A stretch of DNA of 64,000 bases from an uncultured Pelagibacteraceae bacterium. Its GTDB lineage: Bacteria; Pseudomonadota; Alphaproteobacteria; Pelagibacterales; Pelagibacteraceae. How positions within the stretch are numbered: position 1 is the first letter of the stretch; each line of letters opens with the position of its first letter. The translations under genes and the position numbers were made by a program. The DNA is taken from NCBI GenBank assembly GCA_902542855.1, contig CACBWE010000001.1, positions 36,185-100,184 of the forward strand, given 5' to 3'. The notes under the pieces were generated by a model that worked only from the letters and a program-made list of their open reading frames with translations, was not told the origin of the DNA and searched no databases. Shown here one piece after another: positions 8,094 to 18,027 of the stretch.

Positions 8094-8213
8094 ATGGAAA
8101 TCCTAATATTTATATTATGTCTTATATTTGTGATTTATTACTTGTTTAGACCCACCTCTAAAAAAGAAAAAGACCAATTTGATGATAAAAACAATTGGCG
8201 AGGTGGGTTTTAA
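8094..8213 (+). CDS. Putative small membrane protein (39 residues)
   Basis: Open frame from ATG 8094 to TAA 8211, 14 bases after fabI. It encodes an N-terminal hydrophobic helix (residues 1-18, Ile/Leu/Phe/Cys/Tyr rich) followed by a charged tail with KKEKDQFDDK and ending NNWRGGF. I do not recognise a family. For: composition is typical of a one-helix membrane protein and the spacing suits an operon. Against: no well-spaced Shine-Dalgarno, and the second half coincides with a terminator-like hairpin, which could create the reading frame by chance. Confidence 0.45.
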   Translation: MEILIFILCLIFVIYYLFRPTSKKEKDQFDDKNNWRGGF

Positions 8214-8215
8214 TT
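8151..8215 (+). terminator. Terminator-like nested hairpin after fabI
   Basis: CCCACCTC (8151-8158) pairs perfectly with GAGGTGGG (8200-8207), and inside it CCAATT (8174-8179) pairs with AATTGG (8193-8198). The outer stem is followed by TTTTAATTTT. It lies between fabI and the convergent pnp and probably ends the fab transcript. Confidence 0.55.
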
Positions 8216-10288
8216 TTATTCAGTAGCTTGTTTCATAGAAAGTTTAACTTTACCTCTATCGAAACCAATCACTTTAACTTTTACTTCGTCACCTTCTTTA
8301 ACAACATCAGTAACTTTAGCTACTCTTTTATCTGCAAGTTCTGAAATATGAACCAGTCCATCTTGTTTTCCTAAGAAATTAACAAATGCACCAAACTCCA
8401 TAATCTTCATTACTTTTCCTGAATAAATTTTATTCAATTCAGCTTTTGCAGTGATGTCTTTAATCATTTGCATTGCAATGTTTCTAGACTCTTCATCAGG
8501 AGCAGCAACTGTCACTACACCTTCATCATTTACATCAACTTTTGCACCTGATTTTTCAACGATCTCTCTAATCGTTGCTCCACCTTTTCCAATTACAGCA
8601 GCAATGTCTTTTTTGTCTACATTAACTTGTTCCATTTTTGGAGTGTGCTTTCCAACATCAGATCTTGAAGCTGATAGAGCTTTATTCATTTCACCTAAGA
8701 TATGAACTCTTCCATCTTTAGCTTGGCTCAATGCCTGCTCCATAATTTCAAATGTAATACCTGTAATTTTGATATCCATTTGAAGAGAAGTAATTCCATC
8801 TTTAGTTCCAGCAACTTTAAAATCCATATCACCTAAGTGATCTTCATCACCTAAAATATCTGACAGAACACTAAAGTCATCATCTTCTTTAATTAATCCC
8901 ATTGCAATACCTGCAACTGGCTCTTTAATTGGTACTCCAGCATCCATTAAAGCTAAAGAAGTTCCACAAACAGTAGCCATTGAGGAAGAACCGTTAGATT
9001 CGGTAATCTCTGAAACTACCCTAAAAGTATATGGAAATGCTTCTTTGGGTGGTAATGAAGAATTAATCGCTCTCCAAGCTAATTTACCGTGACCTATTTC
9101 TCTTCTTCCTGTTCCAATTCTTCCAGTTTCTCCAACTGAAAAGGGAGGAAAATTATAGTGAAGCATAAATCTTTCTCTTTGCAATCCATCTAAACTTTCA
9201 ATTCTTTGTTCGTCATCAGATGTTCCTAAAGTTGCTACAACAATCGCTTGGGTTTCGCCTCTAGTAAACAGTGCGGAACCATGTGCTCTTGGTAAAACAC
9301 CCACTTCACATTCGATAGGTCTTACATCAGATAAACCTCGACCATCAATTCTATTTTTATTTTTTAGAATATCAGTTCTGACAATTGATTTTTCCAGATT
9401 TTTTAACTGACTGTTAACATCAAGGTCTGTATAGTTTTCATCTTCCTCATAAAGCTTTTTAGCTTTATCAGTAATCTCTGAAATTTGATTTGATCTGTCT
9501 TGTTTATCTCTTGTTGCAAAAGCTTTCTTAAGATCTTCTGTAAAAGTTTCTTCAAGTTTTTTCTTAACTTCTGATAGATCTTTCTTTTCAACAGTCCACT
9601 CAGGTTTTCTGCATTCTTTTGCAAGTTCCTCGATCATTTCAATCACAGGAACAAATCCCTCATGACCAAATTTAACTGCATTTAACATTTCTTCCTCTGT
9701 TAAACCATTAGCTTCAGACTCAACCATAAGTACAGCATCTTTTGTACCTGCTACAACTAAATCTAATTTTGATTTTTCTAATTCTGCTTTAGATGGGTTT
9801 AAAACATATTTTCCATCTATAAAACCAACTTTTGAAGCACCTACAGGTCCCATGAATGGCATTCCTGATATAGCTAATGCAGCTGATGAAGCAGTGATTG
9901 ATAAAATATCTGGTTCATTTTCTTTGTCGTATGAAATTACTGTTGGTAATAACTGTACTTCATTTTTAAATTCATCAGGAAACAAAGGTCTGATTGGTCT
10001 ATCAATTAATCTAGAGATTAATGTTTCACTTTCAGTTGGTCTTGCTTCTCTTTTAAAATATCCACCTGGAATTTTTCCAGCTGCATAATATTTTTCTTGA
10101 TAATTTACAGATAATGGAAAGTAATCCATATCGGGATTTACTTTTTTTGCTCCTACTACTGTTGCTAGTACGACTGTCTCTCCACATGTTGCGATTATTG
10201 CACCGTCTGCCTGTCTTGCTACTTTACCTGTTTCTAAACTTATCTTCTTTCCTGCTACTTCAATTTCCTTTTTGTATACTTTAAACAT
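8216..10288 (-). CDS. pnp: Polyribonucleotide nucleotidyltransferase (PNPase)
   Basis: Phosphorolytic 3'-5' exoribonuclease, core of the RNA degradosome and of mRNA turnover. 690 residues with the full domain order: two RNase PH-like domains (first with [20 protein letters not shown], second with [13 protein letters not shown] and the active-site region around [10 protein letters not shown] and [15 protein letters not shown]), a KH domain with [14 protein letters not shown], and a C-terminal S1 domain from about residue 618 ([13 protein letters not shown]). It lies downstream of rpsO, as in many bacteria. The 57-base leader is unusually purine-rich with GAACG-type repeats. Confidence 0.98.
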   Translation of the reverse strand: MFKVYKKEIEVAGKKISLETGKVARQADGAIIATCGETVVLATVVGAKKVNPDMDYFPLSVNYQEKYYAAGKIPGGYFKREARPTESETLISRLIDRPIRPLFPDEFKNEVQLLPTVISYDKENEPDILSITASSAALAISGMPFMGPVGASKVGFIDGKYVLNPSKAELEKSKLDLVVAGTKDAVLMVESEANGLTEEEMLNAVKFGHEGFVPVIEMIEELAKECRKPEWTVEKKDLSEVKKKLEETFTEDLKKAFATRDKQDRSNQISEITDKAKKLYEEDENYTDLDVNSQLKNLEKSIVRTDILKNKNRIDGRGLSDVRPIECEVGVLPRAHGSALFTRGETQAIVVATLGTSDDEQRIESLDGLQRERFMLHYNFPPFSVGETGRIGTGRREIGHGKLAWRAINSSLPPKEAFPYTFRVVSEITESNGSSSMATVCGTSLALMDAGVPIKEPVAGIAMGLIKEDDDFSVLSDILGDEDHLGDMDFKVAGTKDGITSLQMDIKITGITFEIMEQALSQAKDGRVHILGEMNKALSASRSDVGKHTPKMEQVNVDKKDIAAVIGKGGATIREIVEKSGAKVDVNDEGVVTVAAPDEESRNIAMQMIKDITAKAELNKIYSGKVMKIMEFGAFVNFLGKQDGLVHISELADKRVAKVTDVVKEGDEVKVKVIGFDRGKVKLSMKQATE

Positions 10289-10345
10289 TTCATTTCCATT
10301 TCGTTTCGTTCTTTTCGTTCCATTCCGTTCTATCTATCTTGACTT

Positions 10346-10594
10346 CTATTTTCTTAAATTCAATTTCGACAGTACATTTTTGTAAGAATCCATTTTATTT
10401 TTCTTTAGGTATTCTAACAATTTCTTTCTTCTATTTACCGCTCTCAACAATCCAACAGACGAATGTTTATCTTTTTTGAATTGCTTAATATGTTTAGAGA
10501 GAGTTTCAATTTTCTCTGTTAGCAAAGCAATCTGAATTTCTGAGGATCCAGTATCTTTATCGTGCATTGCTAATTCTTGTGCCTTTTTATTCAT
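10346..10594 (-). CDS. rpsO: 30S ribosomal protein S15
   Basis: Small-subunit protein binding the 16S rRNA central domain early in assembly. 82 residues, slightly shorter than the usual 89 because the N-terminal helix is trimmed. Conserved blocks: DTGSSEIQIALLTEKI, LSKHIKQFKKDKHSS and GLLRAVNRRKKLLEYLKK. It sits between rbfA (12-base gap) and pnp in a minus-strand chain starting at nusA. Confidence 0.97.
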   Translation of the reverse strand: MNKKAQELAMHDKDTGSSEIQIALLTEKIETLSKHIKQFKKDKHSSVGLLRAVNRRKKLLEYLKKNKMDSYKNVLSKLNLRK

Positions 10595-10606
10595 GCCTCT
10601 TTTTTC

Positions 10607-10975
10607 CTATTTATTTGTTTGTTTAATTAAGTTTTCTATTTTTTCCGCATACTCAAAAGATTCATCTTTTCTAAAAAGTAATTTTGGTAAAAATTTCATA
10701 ACCACTTTTTGTGATAAAATTTTTCTAATTAAAAATGAGTACTCCTTTAAAACATTAATTGTTTCCTCTGCATCTTTTCCTCCTAATGGAAGAACATATG
10801 CCTTGGCAATTTTTAAATCTGGGCTCATTCTAACCTCAGTAACTGTTATTGTGTTTGTTTCTAAATTTGGCACCTTAGCTTCATTTCTTATAAAAATCAT
10901 ACTTAAAGACTGCTTAATCATTTCTCCTACTCTTAGCTGCCTTTGAGATACTGGTTTTCCTATTCTATCTGCCAT
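10607..10975 (-). CDS. rbfA: Ribosome-binding factor A
   Basis: KH-fold factor for maturation of the 16S rRNA 5' end in the 30S subunit. 122 residues with the family N-terminus SQRQLRVGEMIKQSLSMIF and the central VTEVRMSPDLKIAKAYVLPLGG segment. Its ATG shares one base with the infB stop, so infB and rbfA are probably coupled. truB, which commonly follows rbfA, is absent here: only 12 bases separate it from rpsO. Confidence 0.93.
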   Translation of the reverse strand: MADRIGKPVSQRQLRVGEMIKQSLSMIFIRNEAKVPNLETNTITVTEVRMSPDLKIAKAYVLPLGGKDAEETINVLKEYSFLIRKILSQKVVMKFLPKLLFRKDESFEYAEKIENLIKQTNK

Positions 10976-13194
10976 TAAATTGACCTCTCTGTAGATGTAA
11001 CACTAAATGCTTCTATTGTGTCATTTTTTTGGAAATCCATATAATCTTTAACTGTTATTCCACATTCTTGTCCACCACTTACCTGTTTTACTTGGTTTTT
11101 TTCCCTAAATATAGTTAATACTTTTCCAGTATAGATAATTGCACCATCTCTAATAATTCTAACATCTGATGTACTATTAATTTCACCCTCAGTTACTTTA
11201 GAACCTGCAACTTTTCCAGCACCTGAAACTTTAAATATTTCCAGAATTTGTGCTGTACCTGTAATTTTTTCTTGAACATCAGGTGCCAATAATCCTGACA
11301 TTCTTTGTTTAATATAATCCAAAACTTCATAAATAATATTGTATGAAGATATTTTTATTTTCTCATTTTCCGCAAGTTTTTTTGCTTCTTTACTCGGCTT
11401 GACATTGAAAGCTATTAATACTGCATTTGAAGCTTTAGCTAATGTAACGTCTGTCTCTGTAACCATTCCAATATCAGCTAAAATTATTTTAGGTTTTACT
11501 TCATCATGTTTAATTTGGCTAATTGCATTTTTAATTGCTTCTGATGATCCGTGTACATCAGATTTAATAATTAAATTTAATTCCTCTGTAGATTTATCTG
11601 AAAAAGCAGAATCTTGATTTACAAAAGTAAGTGGATTTTTCCCATCTTTACTCTCTTGAGCTCTATTTTCACTTAACGTCTTGGCCTCTTTTTCTGTATC
11701 AAGAACTATAAAATCATCTCCAGCTTTTGCTGCACCATTTATTCCTAAAATCTCAACAGGTGTAGAAGGTAATGCTTCATTAATATTTTGACCTTTGTCA
11801 TTAATAATAGCTCTTACTTTTCCCCACTTTAAACCACTTACAAAAAAATCACCTCTCTTAAGTGTTCCAGCTGTTACAATTATGTTTGCAACTGGACCTC
11901 TACCAACATCAATTTTGGACTCTAAGACTATTCCAGTAGCTTTAGACTCATAGTCTGTTTTAAGGTCTAAAATCTCAGCTTGCAGTATTATAGACTCAAC
12001 TAATTTATCTAAGTTTTGTTTTGATTTAGTTGAGATTTCAACCATTAAAGTATCACCAGATAAATCTTCGGCAATTAATTCATGCTCTAATAATTGATTT
12101 TTTATTTTCATAGGATCAGCCTCTGGTAGATCACATTTATTTATAGCTACAACTATTGGAACATTTGCAGCTTTAGCATGTTTAATGGACTCAACTGTTT
12201 GTGGTTTAACTCCATCATCTGCAGCAACTACCAGTACAACCACATCTGTTAATTTTGATCCTCTAGCTCTCATCTCTGTAAAGGCAGCATGGCCTGGAGT
12301 ATCAATAAATGTTAATTTATTATCTTGGCTTTCAATTTGATAAGCTCCAATATGTTGAGTTATTCCACCAAATTCTCCTGAAACTACGTTCGCACTTCTG
12401 AGAACATCTAATACTGATGTCTTACCATGATCAACATGTCCCATCACTGTAACTATTGGTGGACGATTTTTTAAGTTTTCTGTTCTTGAAGCTTTTATTT
12501 TTTGAATTATTTCTTCTGCTTTTACTTCTCTAATTGGATTATGACCAAATTCTTTAACTAAATATTCTGCTGTATCGGCTGCTAGTGTCTGATTAATGGT
12601 CACAGTAACTCCCATTCCAAATAAATGTTTAATTACATTACTAGATTGTTCAGCCATTCTATTAGCAAGTTCTCTCACTGTAATTGCTTCAGGAATATTG
12701 ATGTCTCTTTTAATTGGTTTTAAATTTTCTTGATTATCATTTTTTGTTGAATTTTTAATTTCTTTTTGTCTCGCTCTTTTTACCGATGCTAGACTTCTCT
12801 GTTTTGCGTCAATCTCGTCACTTAGTGCTCTTGAAACTGTTAATTTTAATTCTCTTTTTTTTGTCCCAACTTTTAAAGACTTTCTATCTTTGTTTTCACT
12901 ATCACCCTTAAGTCTTTTAGTTGCTCTTTGCTCCGCTAGTTTTCTTTTTTCAAAATCATTTGTTATTAATGAAGATTTAGGATTAAATGATTGTTTTAAT
13001 GGAGCTCCTCTATTGAAAGTTGAAGCTGATCTTGTCTTGTTCGTACTAGATCTAAATGATCCACCTCTACTTGAGAGTTTTCCAGTTTGTTTTTCAATTA
13101 CTACAGAATTCTTTCCATGTGTTTTAGCAATCTCAATACTCTTGATTGATTTTTTGGCTGAGCCTGAAATTGTTAATTTTGTTTTTTTCTCCAT
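10975..13194 (-). CDS. infB: Translation initiation factor IF-2
   Basis: GTPase that brings fMet-tRNA to the ribosome and promotes subunit joining. 739 residues with a Lys/Arg-rich, low-complexity N-terminal region (about 1-165), an IF2N domain (about 165-215, ITVRELANRMAEQSSNVIKHL), the G domain with VTVMGHVDHGKTS, DTPGHAAFTEMRARG and INKCDLP, and C-terminal domains ending CGITVKDYMDFQKND. Follows nusA by ten bases; the small RNA-binding gene ylxR/rnpM, usually between nusA and infB, is missing. Confidence 0.98.
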   Translation of the reverse strand: MEKKTKLTISGSAKKSIKSIEIAKTHGKNSVVIEKQTGKLSSRGGSFRSSTNKTRSASTFNRGAPLKQSFNPKSSLITNDFEKRKLAEQRATKRLKGDSENKDRKSLKVGTKKRELKLTVSRALSDEIDAKQRSLASVKRARQKEIKNSTKNDNQENLKPIKRDINIPEAITVRELANRMAEQSSNVIKHLFGMGVTVTINQTLAADTAEYLVKEFGHNPIREVKAEEIIQKIKASRTENLKNRPPIVTVMGHVDHGKTSVLDVLRSANVVSGEFGGITQHIGAYQIESQDNKLTFIDTPGHAAFTEMRARGSKLTDVVVLVVAADDGVKPQTVESIKHAKAANVPIVVAINKCDLPEADPMKIKNQLLEHELIAEDLSGDTLMVEISTKSKQNLDKLVESIILQAEILDLKTDYESKATGIVLESKIDVGRGPVANIIVTAGTLKRGDFFVSGLKWGKVRAIINDKGQNINEALPSTPVEILGINGAAKAGDDFIVLDTEKEAKTLSENRAQESKDGKNPLTFVNQDSAFSDKSTEELNLIIKSDVHGSSEAIKNAISQIKHDEVKPKIILADIGMVTETDVTLAKASNAVLIAFNVKPSKEAKKLAENEKIKISSYNIIYEVLDYIKQRMSGLLAPDVQEKITGTAQILEIFKVSGAGKVAGSKVTEGEINSTSDVRIIRDGAIIYTGKVLTIFREKNQVKQVSGGQECGITVKDYMDFQKNDTIEAFSVTSTERSI

Positions 13195-13204
13195 ACCTCA
13201 TCAC

Positions 13205-14758
13205 TCAATCTTTATAAACAATATTTCTAGCTGACATAATTAGTTCATCTGCTTCTTCTTTGGATAAAGCAAAATCTTCCAGATAACCTTGGATTTTTAC
13301 TCTCTCACCTTTAACTACATCATAACCACCAGTTAATTCATCAGATGCTAAGTCTGCAAAATCCTCTAAACTTAAAATTTTTTGTTCACCAAGTGTAACT
13401 AACATTCCTGGGGTTAATCCCTTTAAATTAATCAAGGCATCTTCAAGACCTAATTCTTTAATTCTCTGAGAAATATCTTCCTGATCTTTTTCATGAAACT
13501 CTTTGGCTCTTTCTATTAAAGCTTTAGCGGTATCTTCCTCTATACCTTCAATCTTCATCAAATTTTCAGCTGAACTATCTTTAATGTCGTCAATAGTTGA
13601 AAAACCTTCAGCAACAAGTAACTGACCCAATGTTTCATCTAGCTCCAAATTTTTTACAAAATTCTCTGTTTTTTCTTTAAATTCTAATTGTCTACGTTCG
13701 GAGTCCTCTGCATCCGTCATTATATTAATTTCATAGTTTAAGAGTTTTGTCGCAAGTCTAACGTTTTGACCTCTTCTTCCAATTGCTTTACTTAAATTTT
13801 CTTCAGTCAGAATTACGTCAAGTTTTTTTCTTTCACTATCAACGTTAACTCTTTGTACTTCAGCTGGAGATAAAGCATTTGAAACCAAAATTGCAGGATC
13901 TTCTGACCAATTAACTATATCAATTTTTTCTCCCTGAAGTTCATTTACAACAGCTTGAACTCTTGATCCCCTCATACCTACGCAAGCTCCAACAGGATCT
14001 AAAGATGTATCAACTGCTTTCACACATATTTTAGCTCTACTTCCAGGATCTCTTGAAGAAGATTTAATTTCAATAAGTCCATCATATATCTCTGGCACTT
14101 CTTGAACAAAAAGTTTTTCCATAAATTTAGGATGAGCTCTAGATAAAAATATTTGTTGTCCCCTTGGCTCTCTTCTAACATCATAACAATAAGCTTTAAC
14201 CCTATCACCTGCTTTAATATTTTCACGGGGTATTAGCTCATTTTTTTGAATTATTGCCTCAGTCCTTCCTAGGTCAACAATTACATTTCCAAATTCTAAT
14301 CTCTTAACAATTCCACTTAAAATTGAATCTTTCTTATCAATAAAATCGTTAAATTGTCTTTCTCTTTCAGCTTCTCTTACATTAAAACTAATTACCTGCT
14401 TTGCAGTTTGTGCAGCTATTCTTCCAAAATCAAATGAAGGTAGTGGTTGTAAAACTTCATCACCAATAGACTTGTCTTTGTTTAATTCATTTAAATTAAT
14501 TGCATCCTCCAATTTTATTTCTGTATTTGCATTTTCAGGATTTTCAGCAATAACTAATTTTCTAAAAAGCTCGATGTCACCATTGTCTCTGTTTATGGAA
14601 ACTTTAATTTCATTTTCTTGCCCAAACTTTGACTTTGCAGCTTTAGCAATTCCAGTTTCCATAGAACTTATAATCAATTCTTTATCAATTGATTTCTCTA
14701 AAGCGACAGCTTCGGCAATTCTCAATAATTCAAGTTTATCAGCTCTTTTATTTAACAC
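13205..14758 (-). CDS. nusA: Transcription termination/antitermination factor NusA
   Basis: RNA polymerase-bound factor affecting pausing, intrinsic and Rho-dependent termination and antitermination. From GTG 14758 the protein has 517 residues: N-terminal domain (ADKLELLRIAEAVALEKSID), S1 domain (about 125-190), KH1 with VGACVGMRGSRVQAV, KH2 with SKAIGRRGQNVRLA, and an acidic C-terminus with two helix-hairpin-helix repeats (MKIEGIEEDTAKALI; LKGLTPGMLVTLG). The frame extends to an ATG at 14797, but that lies inside a terminator hairpin and would add an unnatural leader; GGAG at 14773-14770 favours GTG 14758. Confidence 0.95.
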   Translation of the reverse strand: MLNKRADKLELLRIAEAVALEKSIDKELIISSMETGIAKAAKSKFGQENEIKVSINRDNGDIELFRKLVIAENPENANTEIKLEDAINLNELNKDKSIGDEVLQPLPSFDFGRIAAQTAKQVISFNVREAERERQFNDFIDKKDSILSGIVKRLEFGNVIVDLGRTEAIIQKNELIPRENIKAGDRVKAYCYDVRREPRGQQIFLSRAHPKFMEKLFVQEVPEIYDGLIEIKSSSRDPGSRAKICVKAVDTSLDPVGACVGMRGSRVQAVVNELQGEKIDIVNWSEDPAILVSNALSPAEVQRVNVDSERKKLDVILTEENLSKAIGRRGQNVRLATKLLNYEINIMTDAEDSERRQLEFKEKTENFVKNLELDETLGQLLVAEGFSTIDDIKDSSAENLMKIEGIEEDTAKALIERAKEFHEKDQEDISQRIKELGLEDALINLKGLTPGMLVTLGEQKILSLEDFADLASDELTGGYDVVKGERVKIQGYLEDFALSKEEADELIMSARNIVYKD

Positions 14759-14778
14759 AATTTTGTTTGCTCCAAAAA

Positions 14779-14800
14779 AAAATGGGCTAAAGCCCATTTT
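14779..14800 (-). terminator. Intrinsic terminator hairpin in the nusA leader
   Basis: On the minus strand: AAAATGGGC, loop TTTA, GCCCAT, then nine T. The stem is GC-rich and followed at once by the U-tract, which touches the GGAG ribosome site of nusA. It lies between metK and nusA. Because only 20 bases separate it from the nusA start, every nusA transcript must contain it. Confidence 0.85.
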
Positions 14801-14823
14801 GTAAAGTTCAATAATGTAACTGC

Positions 14824-14851
14824 AATATAGTAAAGTTTTTTTTTAATTCAA
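14824..14851 (-). promoter_or_regulatory. Possible nusA promoter upstream of the leader terminator
   Basis: Minus strand TTGAAT (14851-14846), 16-bp spacer, TATATT (14829-14824), in the 57-base gap between metK and the hairpin. Start would be near 14817, making the hairpin the first structure transcribed. A-rich spacers are common here, so chance matches are possible. Confidence 0.4.
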
Positions 14852-14857
14852 CAGAAA

Positions 14858-16027
14858 CTATTGAGAAAAAACATTAATTTTGTCAGTTTTTTCCCATGAA
14901 AATGAACCTTTTTCTTCAGGTTCTCTGCCAAAATGACCATAGGCAGCTGTTTTTTCATATATTGGTTTATTTAAATTTAACATTTCCCTTATTCCTCTAG
15001 GGCTCAAATCAAAATTTTCTTTAATCTTTTCTACAACAAATTTATTCTTATCTAAATCTTTATCAAATAAGTCAACATAAATAGATAGTGGTTTTGATAC
15101 TCCAATTGCATATGCTAATTGAATTAAACATTTCTCAGCAATTTTAGAACCTACAATATTTTTAGCAATATACCTTGCTGCATAAGCTGCTGATCTATCA
15201 ACTTTGGTTGGATCTTTTCCAGAAAAAGCACCACCACCATGAGGTGCTGCTCCACCATAAGTATCAACAATGATTTTTCTGCCTGTCAAACCACAATCTC
15301 CATCTGGACCACCAATTACAAAATTTCCTGTCGGATTTACATAAAACTCATCCTCGTTAAAACCATCAAGAAAATTCTCAGGGATAGATTTTAACATATA
15401 AGGTCTTAGTAAATCTCTAACTTGTGATTGATTAACATCTGGAGAATGCTGTGAAGAAATAACTACAGATTTTACTTTTGATGGTTTTCCATCAACATAC
15501 TCGAATGTTACCTGACTTTTTGAATCTGGTTCAATATTTTTTAACTTTCCTGACTTTCTATCTTCTGCCATTAATCTTAAAATTTTATGAGAATAATGAA
15601 TTGGTGCTGGCATTAAAACATCTGTCTCATTACAAGCATAACCAAACATTATACCTTGATCCCCAGCTCCTTCATCTTTATTTCCTAATGAGTCCACTCC
15701 CATAGCAATATCAGCTGATTGGGAATGTAAATGACTTTCAATTTTTGTAGCTTCTTTCCAAGTAAATCCTTCTTGGTCATAACCAATATCTTTTATACAA
15801 TTTCTTACTTTTTCTATTAATTCATCTTTTTTAATTTCTGGTCCTCTTACTTCACCAGCTAAAACAACTTTATTTGTAGTTGTTAGTGTTTCGCATGCAA
15901 CTCTTGAATATGGATCTCCAGAAATAAAACTATCGACAACCATATCTGAAATCCTATCAGATACTTTGTCTGGATGGCCTTCTGAAACGGACTCACTAGT
16001 GAAAAGGAAATTTTTTAAATTACTCAT
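14858..16027 (-). CDS. metK: S-adenosylmethionine synthetase
   Basis: Makes S-adenosylmethionine from methionine and ATP. 389 residues with family signatures: [16 protein letters not shown] (ATP/Mg site), [33 protein letters not shown] and [23 protein letters not shown]. Its start overlaps the end of lnt by eight bases, so no separate leader exists and no SAM riboswitch can precede it here. A hairpin terminator follows about 58 bases after its stop. trmB and rimP, often between metK and nusA in alphaproteobacteria, are absent. Confidence 0.98.
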   Translation of the reverse strand: MSNLKNFLFTSESVSEGHPDKVSDRISDMVVDSFISGDPYSRVACETLTTTNKVVLAGEVRGPEIKKDELIEKVRNCIKDIGYDQEGFTWKEATKIESHLHSQSADIAMGVDSLGNKDEGAGDQGIMFGYACNETDVLMPAPIHYSHKILRLMAEDRKSGKLKNIEPDSKSQVTFEYVDGKPSKVKSVVISSQHSPDVNQSQVRDLLRPYMLKSIPENFLDGFNEDEFYVNPTGNFVIGGPDGDCGLTGRKIIVDTYGGAAPHGGGAFSGKDPTKVDRSAAYAARYIAKNIVGSKIAEKCLIQLAYAIGVSKPLSIYVDLFDKDLDKNKFVVEKIKENFDLSPRGIREMLNLNKPIYEKTAAYGHFGREPEEKGSFSWEKTDKINVFSQ

Positions 16028-17564
16028 TTCTAAGTTTCTTAAATGAAATTATCAAAAAAATATACAATAAAATTATAAATCCAAAAATTTTGTTTCCAAA
16101 TTTTGCGAATAGAGTTGTCTCAATTTTTCTTGACTCAATTAAATCAATATAACCTGATTTATTTATATCAACTTTTTGCTCAATAATTCCTAGTGGATTA
16201 ATAATTGCTGTTGTCCCATTATTTGCAGACCTTAAAACATATTTCCCACTCTCTATCGCTCTAAAAATACTATGAGTAAAATGTTGCTCTGGACCAATTG
16301 ATTTACCAAACCAACCATCTTCAGAAATATTTACAATATAATCAAAGTTACTACTTGTGAAAATTTTACCTGAATAAATTATCTCATAACAGATAAGGGG
16401 CAATATTTTCACTGATAAATTATTATATTTCAAATCAATTATGTTTCTTTCATTACCTTTTGAATATGATTGGTAATCATTAGTAATTGTTTTTAAACCG
16501 ATACTTTTTAATAATTTTTCAAATGGTAGAAATTCACCAAAAGGAACAAGATTAATTTTGTTATATGAATTTATTATATTAAGGTTATAGTCAAAAATAG
16601 ATAATGAATTAAAATATTTAATAGTATTATTTTCATCTTCTTTGCTATTAATCCCAATTGCTAATAAATGATTTTCGTTGAATTTATTTTCAAATAACCA
16701 TTTGTATTCTTTTACTTGGTCTTGTGAAATACCTGGAATAATACCCTCTGGCCAAATAAAAATTATTTTTTGATTTTTTTTAGGAGAGCTGATTTCAATT
16801 AGCTCTTCTATTGCAGTTATTGGATCAATATTATTAAAAAATCTATCTATGCCTATATTTGAACTTAAAATTCTTAGTTTATAATCAAGTTTTTTAACCT
16901 GTTTATTATTAAATTTTTCTAAATTTTGTGAACCAAGTATATAAAATGACATTGTTGTAATAAGAAATGCAACACAAATAATAATATCTTTTTTATTCTC
17001 TCTTAAAATGAATATTGATGGGCTTGTAAATAATGAAATACAGAAAAGATTAAAGCTGTATGTGCCAATGACTGATGTAATGTTTAAAATTTCGATTTGA
17101 TTAGAGAAACTATAAGCAATTAAATTCCAAGGGAAACCAGTGAGTATTGATCCTCTCACAAATTCTACTATTCCAAATATTAAAGAAAAAAGAAAAAATG
17201 AGCTTAAATTATTATTTAGTTTTAAAACCACAAATAGATAAGCAACTAAAGCATAAAACATGGCTAAAAAACCAGGTATTAATATTATTGTAAAGGGTAT
17301 TAAAAACTTAAAATTTTGATCAAACGTTAATGATATTGAAATCCAATATAAATTACTTACAAAATAACCAAACCCAAACAACCAACCATAAAGAAAAAAT
17401 ATTCTTTTATTTTTATAAAACTTAATTTTTTTTATTAAAAATATATAGAATAAACTAAAAGTTAAAAAATTTATTACAACATAATTAAATGGAGGTAAAC
17501 TTAATGAAGTAAGCGCTCCTAATAAAATTAAATAAATTAATTCAATATAAAATTTGTTTTTCAA
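16020..17564 (-). CDS. lnt: Apolipoprotein N-acyltransferase
   Basis: Inner-membrane enzyme adding the third acyl chain to lipoproteins. 514 residues: N-terminal multispan region (roughly seven hydrophobic helices to residue 205), a periplasmic nitrilase-like domain (about 225-485), and a final membrane helix. Catalytic residues fit: Glu in IWPEGIIPG, Lys in [16 protein letters not shown] and Cys in [10 protein letters not shown]. Order ybeY-lnt-metK is conserved in alphaproteobacteria. Lipoprotein genes elsewhere in the window (BON protein, LptE, DUF3576) would be substrates. Confidence 0.95.
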   Translation of the reverse strand: MKNKFYIELIYLILLGALTSLSLPPFNYVVINFLTFSLFYIFLIKKIKFYKNKRIFFLYGWLFGFGYFVSNLYWISISLTFDQNFKFLIPFTIILIPGFLAMFYALVAYLFVVLKLNNNLSSFFLFSLIFGIVEFVRGSILTGFPWNLIAYSFSNQIEILNITSVIGTYSFNLFCISLFTSPSIFILRENKKDIIICVAFLITTMSFYILGSQNLEKFNNKQVKKLDYKLRILSSNIGIDRFFNNIDPITAIEELIEISSPKKNQKIIFIWPEGIIPGISQDQVKEYKWLFENKFNENHLLAIGINSKEDENNTIKYFNSLSIFDYNLNIINSYNKINLVPFGEFLPFEKLLKSIGLKTITNDYQSYSKGNERNIIDLKYNNLSVKILPLICYEIIYSGKIFTSSNFDYIVNISEDGWFGKSIGPEQHFTHSIFRAIESGKYVLRSANNGTTAIINPLGIIEQKVDINKSGYIDLIESRKIETTLFAKFGNKIFGFIILLYIFLIISFKKLRNE

Positions 17565-17565
17565 T

Positions 17566-18027
17566 TTAATTTATTTTTGATTGTACAGATTTAAATAATA
17601 GATTTTCCTCTTTTAACATTTTGGAATAATCCTTATTTTTTTTATGATCAAAACCTAAAAGATGAAGAAAACCATGTATGAATAATTTAGTAACTTTTTC
17701 TTTAAAAGATTTTAAATTTTGTGATCTTGGTTTGTCTAAATAATTATAGCTAATGATAATGTCTCCAAGATAAGTATTTTTTGAAATTTTTATTTTTTTA
17801 TCTAATGGAAAAGATAATATATCGGTAGATTTATTTTTTTTTCTAAAAACTTTATTTAATTTTTTAATATTCTGATTATTTGAAAGTAATAGTGTTAAAG
17901 TTACTTTTTTATTCAAAAATTTATATTTTTTTGGAAAAGCTTTACATATTTTTTTAAAAAAAATGTCCTTATTTTTAAGTCTTTTTGACCAAGCCTTCTC
18001 CTCAGAGAAGACATTAATGCTAATCAT
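17566..18027 (-). CDS. ybeY: Endoribonuclease YbeY
   Basis: Zinc-dependent endoribonuclease involved in 16S rRNA 3' maturation and ribosome quality control. 153 residues with the metal-binding signature HGFLHLLGFDH near the C-terminus and the family STDILSFP motif in the centre. It overlaps the end of the phoH-like gene by eight bases and is followed one base later by lnt. The CorC/CBS gene often found between ybeY and lnt is missing. N-terminal region is very Lys-rich. Confidence 0.95.
   Translation of the reverse strand: MISINVFSEEKAWSKRLKNKDIFFKKICKAFPKKYKFLNKKVTLTLLLSNNQNIKKLNKVFRKKNKSTDILSFPLDKKIKISKNTYLGDIIISYNYLDKPRSQNLKSFKEKVTKLFIHGFLHLLGFDHKKNKDYSKMLKEENLLFKSVQSKIN

Noticed and set aside
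8451..8705. Plus-strand open frames inside pnp, infB, nusA, dnaK, rho and other genes (for example 8451-8705, 11339-11617, 14472-14804)
   Set aside because: They are antisense to clearly conserved proteins, have no family features, and follow from the composition of the opposite strand.
14759..14797. Longer nusA start at ATG 14797
   Set aside because: This ATG is formed by the terminator stem, the added residues are not NusA-like, and the ribosome site fits GTG 14758.
16020..16060. SAM riboswitch in front of metK
   Set aside because: metK starts inside the end of lnt; there is no leader to hold an aptamer.
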